DNA of 63,820 nucleotides from positions 1 through 63,820 of the forward strand of contig JALQUU010000007.1 in assembly GCA_023260655.1 (NCBI GenBank). Direction: 5' to 3'. Source of the stretch: Paracoccaceae bacterium (lineage in GTDB: Bacteria > Pseudomonadota > Alphaproteobacteria > Rhodobacterales > Rhodobacteraceae). Both the position numbers and the translations under genes were made by a program. The notes beneath the pieces are model-generated. The model saw nothing but the letters and a program-made list of their open reading frames with translations, was not told the DNA's origin and did not search any database. Positions 52,554 through 60,264 of the stretch are shown here, one piece after another; within the stretch, counting starts at the first letter, position 1; the number at the start of each line of letters is the position of its first letter.

Positions 52554-53360
52554 ATGACTCCAGATACCAGCCTAGACGACGATTACGCCAACGCCGCCTA
52601 TATTCCCGACGGCGCAAGCTACCCGCCGATGTGGGAAGCCAAGGCCGCAGGCTTCCGCGAAGGCATGATCGAGGCAGGCCTCGCCGATCTCGACATTTCC
52701 TATGGTCCCTCGCCCCGTCAGGCGTTTGATCTCTACATGCCGAGCGCCACACCCAAAGGCCTCTGCGTTATCGTTCACGGCGGCTACTGGCTCCGCTTCC
52801 ACCGCAACGATTTCTCGCATCTCGCCGCAGGTGCCACTGCGCGCGGATGGGCTGTTGCCATGCCCTCTTACGATCTATGCCCTTCGGTCAGCATCGCCGA
52901 AATCACCCGCCAGATCGCCGCAGCCATCACCCAAGCCGCCGGCATGGTGGCAGGGCCAATCGCTCTCATCGGCCATTCCGCAGGCGGGCACCTCGTGGCG
53001 CGTATGACCTCTCGCGGCCTGCTCTCCGATGCCGTCGCCGCGCGTCTGCGCTATATCCTGCCGATCTCGCCCGTCACCGATCTGCGCCCGCTGCTGCGCA
53101 CGTCCATGAATGCCGATTTCAAGATGGGCCTTGCAGAGGCCGAGGCGGAAAGCCCCGTTCTCGTGAAAAACCGCCTGCCCGTTCCGGTCACCGTCTGGGT
53201 TGGTGCCGAAGAGCGCCCTGCCTTCCTCGATCAGGCCCGTTGGCTCGCCGAAGCTTGGGGCGTGCCGCAAGTCGTGGCCCCCGGGCGGCACCATTTCGAT
53301 GTGATCGAGCCATTGGAAAAGGCGGACAGCGACATGCTGAACCGCCTTCTCGGAGACTAA
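52554..53360 (+). CDS. Alpha/beta hydrolase (arylformamidase/KynB-like esterase)
   Basis: The 268-aa hydrolase has the oxyanion motif VIVHGGYWLRFHRNDFSHLA, nucleophile elbow LIGHSAGGHLVARM, and late Asp/His (GAEERPAFLDQ, PGRHHFDVIEPL). N-terminal DDDYANAAYIPD is typical of the alpha/beta-fold arylformamidases. It might hydrolyse N-formylkynurenine, but no other kynurenine genes are near. Its stop codon abuts the second copy of the 101-bp repeat. Confidence 0.85.
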   Translation: MTPDTSLDDDYANAAYIPDGASYPPMWEAKAAGFREGMIEAGLADLDISYGPSPRQAFDLYMPSATPKGLCVIVHGGYWLRFHRNDFSHLAAGATARGWAVAMPSYDLCPSVSIAEITRQIAAAITQAAGMVAGPIALIGHSAGGHLVARMTSRGLLSDAVAARLRYILPISPVTDLRPLLRTSMNADFKMGLAEAEAESPVLVKNRLPVPVTVWVGAEERPAFLDQARWLAEAWGVPQVVAPGRHHFDVIEPLEKADSDMLNRLLGD

Positions 53361-53459
53361 AGCGTTTCGCTTTATTACTGAAACAGCAGGAACGCTTTAA
53401 GCTTATGATTTGACACATTTCTTAACCGAAAAAGTCTATCAACTTTTTCTCGAAATGCT
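53358..53459 (-). repeat. Structured intergenic repeat, copy B (101 bp, inverted)
   Basis: Read on the minus strand, this matches copy A at 7889-7990 over its whole length. The first 43 bases are identical; the remainder differs at scattered single bases, and one arm of its long inverted repeat carries a mismatch. It begins within the stop codon of the upstream hydrolase gene and fills the gap to the PaaK-like gene. See copy A for its hairpins. Confidence 0.85.
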
Positions 53460-53478
53460 CTGACGAAAGAGGGCACCC

Positions 53479-54699
53479 TCACCCGTAGGTGCGCGTGTCC
53501 TCGATCACTTTCCCATCATTCGGCAGGCTGCCGGGGGCGACGATCTCGATCTTGCCCTTCAGCTTCAGCACATCCGCCACCGACTTGGCGAAGGTGTCGG
53601 CATCGCCGGATGCCGCTTCGATCTTCACCGTCATCGTGTCCATTTCACCGTCACGGCCCGCAATCACCCGCGCGCGCACGATTTCCGCGTGCTTCGCCAC
53701 GAGTTGCGCCACTTGCTCGGGGCGCACGAACATGCCCTTGATCTTCGTGGTCTGGTCCGCACGGCCCATCCAACCCTTGATCCGCAGATTGGTCCGGCCA
53801 CAGGGGCTTTCGCCCTCCATAACTGCCGAAAGGTCGCCCGTCGCGAAACGGATCAGCGGGTAGTCGGGGTTGAGTGTCGTCACCACAACCTCACCCACCT
53901 GCCCCGGAGCCACAGGATCCCCCGTGCCCGGCGTCACGATCTCCACGATCACTTGCTCGTCGATGATCATGCCTTCCATCGCGGAAGACTCATACGCGAT
54001 ATTCCCGAGGTCCGCCGTCGCGTAGCACTGCAGGCAGGAAATCCCGCGATCGATGTAATACTGCCGGAGCGACGGGAAGAGCGCACCGCCCCCAACTGCC
54101 GCCTTCCTGACGCCAAGCGTCACGCCCAACTCATCGGCCTTGTCGAGGATCACCTTCAGGAAATCCGGCGTGCCCGCATAGGCAGTTACGCCCACATTAT
54201 GCGCCGCCGTCACCTGCAATTCGGTCTGGCCCGTGCCTGCTGGGAGAACAGCCGCGCCCACAGCCCGAGCGCCGCTTTCGAAAATCATACCGGCAGGGGT
54301 CAGGTGATAGCCGAAGCAATTCTGCACGATATCGCCTTGGCCTACACCTGCCGCATGTAGAAAGCGCCCCATGCGCCACCAGTCATGTTCAAGCCCACCC
54401 GGCTCGTAGATCGGGCCGGGCGACTGGAAGATATGCGCAAAACCGGAAGCAGGCCGCCTCGTCAGACCGCCGAACGGCCCGCTTGCCTTCTGCGCGCCGC
54501 CCAAGTCCGACTTCCGCAACACAGGCAGCGCAGCGAGGTCTTCCACCCGCGTCACCTTCTCCGCCGCGAAGCCCGCAAGCCGCCCGCCATATCCCGACAA
54601 TCCCTGCGCCCGCGCGATCTGCTTCGGCAGGTCTTGCGCGATTGAGGCCGCACGCGCGGCGGCAGTCCGGGTTTCCAACTTGTCGAAATAGCGGCTCAT
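53479..54699 (-). CDS. PaaK-like adenylate-forming protein with altered P-loop
   Basis: The 406-aa protein resembles phenylacetate-CoA ligase: N-terminal LETRTAAARAASIAQDLPKQIARA, VGGGALFPSLRQYYIDRG, CYATADLGNIAYES (in place of YGxTE), LIRFATGDLSAV (conserved Asp) and GRADQTTKIKGMFVRPEQVAQ. The normal ATP P-loop SSGTTGKP is replaced by FQSPGPIYEPGG, so ATP binding must be altered. It is the last gene of the LIV-type operon, 81 bases after livF, with GGAG before ATG 54699. Confidence 0.82.
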   Translation of the reverse strand: MSRYFDKLETRTAAARAASIAQDLPKQIARAQGLSGYGGRLAGFAAEKVTRVEDLAALPVLRKSDLGGAQKASGPFGGLTRRPASGFAHIFQSPGPIYEPGGLEHDWWRMGRFLHAAGVGQGDIVQNCFGYHLTPAGMIFESGARAVGAAVLPAGTGQTELQVTAAHNVGVTAYAGTPDFLKVILDKADELGVTLGVRKAAVGGGALFPSLRQYYIDRGISCLQCYATADLGNIAYESSAMEGMIIDEQVIVEIVTPGTGDPVAPGQVGEVVVTTLNPDYPLIRFATGDLSAVMEGESPCGRTNLRIKGWMGRADQTTKIKGMFVRPEQVAQLVAKHAEIVRARVIAGRDGEMDTMTVKIEAASGDADTFAKSVADVLKLKGKIEIVAPGSLPNDGKVIEDTRTYG

Positions 54700-54780
54700 G
54701 GCTCGCATCTCCTATTCGCGGCAGGAAGGCCTGCGCGTTCTGCACGTTTCAAACTTGCCCGATCGGGTCTGGCGTGAGCC

Positions 54781-55605
54781 TTAGCTCAGCCAGCGCTTGC
54801 GGCGGCGGTAGCTCCGCACATCGCGGAAGCTCTTGCGCCCTTCGTCGGACATACCGAGGTAGAATTCTTTGACGTCCGGGTTCTCGCGCAATTCCTTCGC
54901 AGGCCCGTCCATCACAACGCGACCCGACTCCAGAATGTAGCCGTAATGGGCAAAGCGCAGTGCCACGTTGGTATTCTGCTCCGCCAGAAGGAAGGTCGTG
55001 CCCTCGTTCTCGTTGAGCGTCTTCACGATATTGAAAATCTCTTCCACAAGCTGCGGCGCGAGGCCCATCGAGGGTTCGTCCAGAAGGATCGTCTCGGGGC
55101 GCGACATGATCGCCCGCCCGATCGCCACCATCTGTTGCTCCCCACCCGAGGTGTAGCCCGCTTGGCTCTTGCGGCGCTCCCGCAAGCGCGGGAAGTAGTT
55201 GTAGACCATCTCCAGATCCGCCGCGATGGCACCCTTGCCATCCGTGCGGGTGTAGGCGCCGGTCAGGAGGTTCTCTTCGACAGTCAAATGCTCGAAGCAA
55301 TGCCGCCCTTCCATCACCTGGATCACGCCCGTCTTCACCAGATCGGCAGGGTTCATCGCCACCAGATTGGTGCCGCGATAGGTGATCTGGCCCTTGGTGA
55401 TATCGCCGCGTTCCGAAGCCAGAAGCCCCGAAATCGCTTTCAGCGTGGTGGACTTGCCAGCACCGTTGCCTCCGAGAAGCGCGGTAATGCCGCCCTTCGG
55501 AACTTTCAGGCTCACACCCTTCAGAACGAGGATCACGTGGTTGTAGATCACCTCGATGTTGTTGACCTCGAGCAGAACCTCGTCGGTCCGTCCGGCATCC
55601 AGCAT
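54781..55605 (-). CDS. livF: Branched-chain-type ABC transporter ATPase LivF
   Basis: The 274-aa ATPase has Walker A (LLGGNGAGKSTTLKAISGLL), the LivF-type EGRHCFEHLTVEENLLTGAY, signature SGGEQQMVAIGRAIM, Walker B ILLDEPSMGLAPQLVEEIF and a His-less switch LLAEQN. The C-terminal tail DEGRKSFRDVRSYRRRKRWLS is longer and more basic than in LivF of E. coli and is characteristic of this operon type. The start is ATG 55605, preceded by GGAGA. Confidence 0.93.
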   Translation of the reverse strand: MLDAGRTDEVLLEVNNIEVIYNHVILVLKGVSLKVPKGGITALLGGNGAGKSTTLKAISGLLASERGDITKGQITYRGTNLVAMNPADLVKTGVIQVMEGRHCFEHLTVEENLLTGAYTRTDGKGAIAADLEMVYNYFPRLRERRKSQAGYTSGGEQQMVAIGRAIMSRPETILLDEPSMGLAPQLVEEIFNIVKTLNENEGTTFLLAEQNTNVALRFAHYGYILESGRVVMDGPAKELRENPDVKEFYLGMSDEGRKSFRDVRSYRRRKRWLS

Positions 55606-55625
55606 GCTATTCTCCGGTGGCGTAA

Positions 55626-55663
55626 AAAATTCGGGGAAACGGCCGCCGCGCGAACGGCGGCCG
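55626..55663 (-). terminator. Hairpin attenuator between binding protein and livF
   Basis: CGGCCGCCG (55640-55648) pairs perfectly with CGGCGGCCG (55655-55663); read on the minus strand it is followed after about ten bases by a T6 tract. Such a partial terminator after the binding-protein gene would make it more abundant than livF and the ligase. Confidence 0.7.
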
Positions 55664-55675
55664 CTGTATTTAGGC

Positions 55676-56959
55676 TTACTTGCAGCCGGGGGTGATGTTC
55701 GCTTCCTTGGCGTAGGCTTCTGCGTCAGCAGCAACCAGCGGGCCAAGAACATCGGCGTCCGGTGCGATGAAGTCGGTGATCTTGTTCCACTTCTTCGCGC
55801 CTGCATCCCACTGGACAACAGCCGTCAGGCCGTCGCCGCCGTGGTTCTGGCAGGAAACCTTGAACGACGGACCAAAGCCCGGCAGGCCGAGAGCGGTCAT
55901 CTTCTCTTCGGTGATTTCAAGGTTTTCCATACCGTCACGCATTTGTGCCGGGGTCAGAGCGGCAGTGCTGTGCATTGCCTGAGCGGTTTTCGCCGCTTCG
56001 GCTGCCAGCATCGCGGCATAGAGGCCACGGTTGTAAAGCGCGGTGCCGATCTGGTCGCCAGCGCCAGCTGCCTTGCCTGCGTCCTTCACGTATTTCGCGA
56101 TATCCGCGAAGAGCGGGAAGTCCGAACCCGTGTTGTGGAACGTCAGAGCCTTGTAGCCGTTTGCACCGTCACCTGCGGGCAGAACGTCGTTTTCCGAACC
56201 GGACCACCAGATGCCGATGAAGTTTTCCATCGGGTAGCGGATGTTCACAGCTTCCTGGATTGCGACCTGGTTCATCACGCCCCAGCCCCACATCAGAACG
56301 TAGTCGGGCTTGTCACGGCGGATTTGCAGCCACTGCGACTTCTGCTCCTGACCGGGGTGGTCAACGGGCAGCAGCGACAGTTCGAAACCATGCTTCTTCG
56401 ACAGCTCTTCGAGCGTGCGGATCGGTTCCTTACCGTAGGCGGAGTTGTGGTACACGAGCGCGACCTTCTTGCCCGAGAGGTTGTCACCGTTCTCGGAGAG
56501 CAGGTACTTGATCGCAACCGAAGCACCATCCCAGTAGTTTGCGGGATAGTTGAAGATGCCGTTGAACACTTCGCCGTTCTTCGCGGAAGTACGGCCATAG
56601 CCCATCGAGTGCACCGGGATACCGTCAGCAGTTGCCTTCGGGATCAGCTGGTAGGTGATGCCGGTCGAGAGCGGCTGGTACACAAGTGCGCCCGAACCCT
56701 TGGTGGATTCGTAGCATTCCACACCCTTTTCGGTGTTGTAGCCGGTTTCGCACTCGATCAGGTTCACCTTCTCGCCACCGATACCGCCGTCACGCTCGTT
56801 GAGCAGCGTGAAGTAGTCGGCATAGCCGTCTGCGAAGGGGATACCGTTCGCGGCGTAGGGGCCGGTGCGGTAGCTGAGCGACGTGAAGGTCAGGTCTGCC
56901 ATTGCAGGTGCGCCGGCTACGATTGCCGCGACTGCCGCCGAGATCAGTTTCATTTTCAT
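55676..56959 (-). CDS. ABC transporter substrate-binding protein (LivK/aliphatic-aromatic acid type)
   Basis: The 427-aa periplasmic protein has a signal peptide (MKMKLISAAVAAIVAGAPAMA) and the two-lobe type I fold: YAANGIPFADGYADYFTLLNERDGGIGGEKVNLIECETGYNTEKGVECYE, IIPVHSMGYGRTSA, ENFIGIWWSGSENDVLPAGDGANGY and a C-terminal NITPGCK. GGGAGGAG precedes the ATG strongly. It captures the operon's substrate; this Peripla_BP_6 branch is associated with carboxylates that need CoA activation rather than with leucine. Confidence 0.92.
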   Translation of the reverse strand: MKMKLISAAVAAIVAGAPAMADLTFTSLSYRTGPYAANGIPFADGYADYFTLLNERDGGIGGEKVNLIECETGYNTEKGVECYESTKGSGALVYQPLSTGITYQLIPKATADGIPVHSMGYGRTSAKNGEVFNGIFNYPANYWDGASVAIKYLLSENGDNLSGKKVALVYHNSAYGKEPIRTLEELSKKHGFELSLLPVDHPGQEQKSQWLQIRRDKPDYVLMWGWGVMNQVAIQEAVNIRYPMENFIGIWWSGSENDVLPAGDGANGYKALTFHNTGSDFPLFADIAKYVKDAGKAAGAGDQIGTALYNRGLYAAMLAAEAAKTAQAMHSTAALTPAQMRDGMENLEITEEKMTALGLPGFGPSFKVSCQNHGGDGLTAVVQWDAGAKKWNKITDFIAPDADVLGPLVAADAEAYAKEANITPGCK

Positions 56960-57081
56960 CGGGTTTCTCCTCCCTTGGTTATGTCCGATGTCGTTCTTTC
57001 CGGGGTATCCCCCGAAACCACTCCCCCACCCGTCTTCACGGGAGGGAAATTCTGCATTGCAGGGGCCAGCCCTGCTCCCGC

Positions 57082-58158
57082 TTAGTGCGGGAAGGGCCAA
57101 AGCCGCAGCTTCTCCTTCGTGACGCGCCAGAGTTGCGCAAGCCCGTGAGGCTCGAGGATCAGGAAGGTCACGATCAAACCGCCAACGATGATGAACTCGA
57201 GGTGGGCGGCCAAGTCCGTCGGCCAGCCAAGGCCACCAACGAGGATGTTCTTCAGAAGCACCGGCATCAGCACAAGGAAGGCCGCGCCCGCGAAGGAACC
57301 GAAGATCGAACCAAGGCCACCGATGATGATCATGAAGAGCACGAGGAACGACTTGTTGATCCCGAAGGCCTCGCCCACTTCCACAGCGCCCAGATACACC
57401 GAGAAGAATAGCGCACCCGCCACACCTACGAAGAACGAGGACACGGCGAAGGCGGTCAGCTTCGCTTTCAGCGGGTCCACCCCGATGATTTCCGCCGCGA
57501 TATCCATATCGCGGATCGCCATCCACTTCCGGCCCTGCGTGCCGCGGGTCAGGTTACGGGCAATCACGGCCACAATCACGGTGAACACGAGGCAGAAGAT
57601 GTATTTCGCCCATGCATCCGCCGAAGGTCCGCTCACCAGCGTGCCGAACACAGTGCGTTCCGGCGCGTTGATCTGGCCCGAAGCCGAGTAGTTGTAGAAC
57701 CACGGAACCTTGTTGAAGAGCCACACAAGGAAGAACTGCGCTGCAAGCGTCGCCACCGCGAGGTAGAAACCTTTGATCCGGAGCGAGGGCAGACCGAAGA
57801 GCACACCCACGATCGCCGTCACACCACCTGCAAGCAGCACGTGGAAGAACAGGCTCACATCCGGGAACGAGGTCATCAGCTTGTAGACCGCATAGGCGCC
57901 CACAGCCATGAAACCGCCCGTCCCGAGCGACACCTGCCCGCAATAGCCTACGAGGATGTTCAGGCCGATGGCCGCGATCGAGTAGATCAGGAACGGCAGG
58001 AAAATCGCGTTCACCCAGTAGTCGTTGATGAAGAACGGCACCACGGCGAAAGCGAAGGCCAGAACCGCGTAATAGCGCCAACGGTCGAACTTGATGGGGA
58101 AGGTCTGGTTGTCCTCCACGTAGCTCGTTTTGAAATCACCTGCTTCACGGTAGAACAT
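57082..58158 (-). CDS. livM: Branched-chain-type ABC transporter permease LivM
   Basis: The 358-aa permease has ten or so helices, NILVGYCGQVSLGTGGFMAVGAYAVYKLM (LivM signature) and the EAA-like loop VGEAFGINKSFLVLFMIIIGGLGSIFGSFAGAAFL. Its N-terminal soluble stretch MFYREAGDFKTSYVEDNQTFPI is typical of this operon family. It starts within the stop of the small membrane protein gene (TGATG). Confidence 0.93.
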   Translation of the reverse strand: MFYREAGDFKTSYVEDNQTFPIKFDRWRYYAVLAFAFAVVPFFINDYWVNAIFLPFLIYSIAAIGLNILVGYCGQVSLGTGGFMAVGAYAVYKLMTSFPDVSLFFHVLLAGGVTAIVGVLFGLPSLRIKGFYLAVATLAAQFFLVWLFNKVPWFYNYSASGQINAPERTVFGTLVSGPSADAWAKYIFCLVFTVIVAVIARNLTRGTQGRKWMAIRDMDIAAEIIGVDPLKAKLTAFAVSSFFVGVAGALFFSVYLGAVEVGEAFGINKSFLVLFMIIIGGLGSIFGSFAGAAFLVLMPVLLKNILVGGLGWPTDLAAHLEFIIVGGLIVTFLILEPHGLAQLWRVTKEKLRLWPFPH

Positions 58159-58412
58159 CAGTTAGTCTCCCCTTCACCCGCGATCCGGTGCTGCTCGGGC
58201 ACCGCGAACCGGGGCTTTTTTGCCAATCCGCTTTCCTCGGAAATCCGCACCAGTTGGAACCAAGCCCAAAGGCCGGCTGCGCCTCCCAGTGCGGCGAGGA
58301 TAAGTGCGGTAATCATTTGCGTGCCGTCTGCCGAAGCCGAGAGCGCCAGATACCCGAACGCCCAGAACCCCGACCAAGCCACCACGTTGAGAACCGCAAT
58401 CACCTTTTTCAT
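58158..58412 (-). CDS. Small membrane protein of the LIV-type operon (84 aa)
   Basis: The 84-aa protein has two predicted membrane helices (VIAVLNVVAWSGFWAFGYLAL and MITALILAALGGAAGLWAWFQLV) and a hydrophilic tail EESGLAKKPRFAVPEQHRIAG. It lies between livH and livM with a 3-base gap and a TGATG overlap, so it is certainly translated with them. No known family comes to mind; it may be an accessory subunit of the permease. Confidence 0.75.
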   Translation of the reverse strand: MKKVIAVLNVVAWSGFWAFGYLALSASADGTQMITALILAALGGAAGLWAWFQLVRISEESGLAKKPRFAVPEQHRIAGEGETN

Positions 58413-58415
58413 TAC

Positions 58416-59402
58416 TTACACCCGCTCAATGATCTTCTCGCCAAACAAGCCCTGCGGCCGGAACACGAGGAAGATCAGCGCCAGAACATAGGCAAACCAG
58501 TTTTCAGTCGCGCCACCCAGCATCGGGCCCACGAAGAATTCGAACAGCTTCTCGCCCACACCGATGATCAGCCCGCCCACGATTGCGCCGGGGATCGAGG
58601 TGAAGCCGCCAAGCATCAGCACCGGCAGGGCCTTCAGCGCGATCAGCGACAGCGAGAACTGCACGCCCGATTTCGCACCCCACATGATGCCCGCAACCAG
58701 CGCCACGAAGCCAGCGACAGACCACACCATCACCCAGATGAAGTTGAGCGACACACCCACCGAAAGCGCGGCTTGGTGATCGTCCGCCACAGCGCGCATC
58801 GCACGGCCCTGCTTGGTGTATTGGCTGAAGGCCACCAGTACCGCCACGAGCAGCGCTGCAACGATGGTTGCCACGATATCGAGGTTGTCGATGAAGAAGC
58901 CGTAGCCGAAGGCGTTATAGGTCGTGTCGTCGATCCATGTGTTCAGACCCATCGGTAGGCCGACATCCAGTTTCTTGATATCCGCGCCCCACATCAGGTC
59001 GCCGAAACCTTCCATGAAATAGGCAAGGCCAATGGTCGCCATGAAGAGGATGATCGGCTCCTGGTTCACGAGGTGGCGCATGATGAAATGGTTCACCGCC
59101 CATGCCAGAAGGATCATCACCCCCATCGTCAGGATGATCGCCAGAACGGCGGGCAGGTGCCAGCCGAAGTGGTGGATATCGGTGCCGAAGATCGCGTTGA
59201 TGAGGTGGCTGAACGGCACTTGGCCATCCATGATCCCCACCAGCGTCAGCGCCGCGAAGAGCGCCATCACACCTTGGGCGTAGTTGAAGATGCCGGAGGC
59301 CTTGTAGATCAGCACGAAGCCCAGCGCCACGAGCGCATACAGCACGCCCGCCATCAGGCCGTTGATGAACACCTCGGTTGCGTAAATCAGCGTATCGGAC
59401 AT
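58416..59402 (-). CDS. livH: Branched-chain-type ABC transporter permease LivH
   Basis: The 328-aa permease has FINGLMAGVLYALVALGFVLIYKASGIFNYAQGVMALFAALTLVG (LivH signature) and the EAA loop LIALKALPVLMLGGFTSIPGAIVGGLIIGVGEKL. Eight or so helices are predicted. It pairs with LivM to form the channel and sits 40 bases after livG. Confidence 0.94.
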   Translation of the reverse strand: MSDTLIYATEVFINGLMAGVLYALVALGFVLIYKASGIFNYAQGVMALFAALTLVGIMDGQVPFSHLINAIFGTDIHHFGWHLPAVLAIILTMGVMILLAWAVNHFIMRHLVNQEPIILFMATIGLAYFMEGFGDLMWGADIKKLDVGLPMGLNTWIDDTTYNAFGYGFFIDNLDIVATIVAALLVAVLVAFSQYTKQGRAMRAVADDHQAALSVGVSLNFIWVMVWSVAGFVALVAGIMWGAKSGVQFSLSLIALKALPVLMLGGFTSIPGAIVGGLIIGVGEKLFEFFVGPMLGGATENWFAYVLALIFLVFRPQGLFGEKIIERV

Positions 59403-59442
59403 GGCTTAAACCTCCCCTGCCTTGATCGTCGGGAACGAGCGG

Positions 59443-60264
59443 TCAGTCATGGGCCACCCCCAGATATGCGTCGATCACGTCTTGATTGTTGCGAACCTCG
59501 TCCGGCGTGCCGTCACCGATCTTCTTGCCGTAGTCCATCACGACCACGCGGTCCGAAAGGTCCATCACCACGCCCATATCGTGCTCGATAAGCGCGATGG
59601 TCGTGCCAAATTCGTCATTCACATCGAGGATAAAGCGGCTCATATCCTCTTTTTCTTCGACGTTCATCCCGGCCATCGGTTCGTCCAGAAGCAGAAGCTT
59701 CGGCTCTGCCGCCAAGGCACGCGCCAGTTCCACGCGCTTCTTGAGGCCGTAGGGCAAGCGCGCCACCGGCGTTTTGCGGATCGCCTGGATTTCGAGGAAG
59801 TCGATCACGCGTTCCACAACTTCGCGGTTCGCCACTTCTTCCTGCTCGGCCTTACCCTTCCAGATAGCCTGGCTAAAGAGCCCCGACTTCATGTAGTTCA
59901 GGCGGCCCGTCATCACGTTGTCCAGAACGCTCATGCCTTCGAACAGCGCGATGTTCTGGAACGTGCGGGCAATGCCCTGCTGCGCCACCTGATAGGGCTT
60001 CATCGGCGCCCGCTTCTCACCACGGAACCAAACCTCGCCTTCCTGCGGCACGTAGAAGCCCGAGATCACGTTCAGCATCGAGGATTTCCCCGCGCCGTTC
60101 GGCCCGATGATCGCGCGGATTTCACCCTCGCGGATATCGAAGCTGATATCGGTGATCGCCTTCACACCGCCGAAACGCAGCGTGATATTCTTCATTTCCA
60201 TCATGACGGGGCCAATCTTGCGCCCGTCTGCGGTGGTGTACCCCTCTGGATTCACTGCGTTCAT
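59443..60264 (-). CDS. livG: Branched-chain-type ABC transporter ATPase LivG
   Basis: The 273-aa ATPase has Walker A (IGPNGAGKSSMLNVISGFY), Q-loop and LivG-type GIARTFQNIALFEGMSVLDNVMTGR, an atypical signature region LPYGLKKRVELARALAAEP, Walker B LLLLDEPMAGMN and switch His in ALIEHDMGVVMDL. It overlaps the acyl-CoA ligase stop by 4 bases. The short N-terminal extension (GYTTADGRKIGPVMMEMKNITLRFG) is seen in related operons. Confidence 0.94.
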   Translation of the reverse strand: MNAVNPEGYTTADGRKIGPVMMEMKNITLRFGGVKAITDISFDIREGEIRAIIGPNGAGKSSMLNVISGFYVPQEGEVWFRGEKRAPMKPYQVAQQGIARTFQNIALFEGMSVLDNVMTGRLNYMKSGLFSQAIWKGKAEQEEVANREVVERVIDFLEIQAIRKTPVARLPYGLKKRVELARALAAEPKLLLLDEPMAGMNVEEKEDMSRFILDVNDEFGTTIALIEHDMGVVMDLSDRVVVMDYGKKIGDGTPDEVRNNQDVIDAYLGVAHD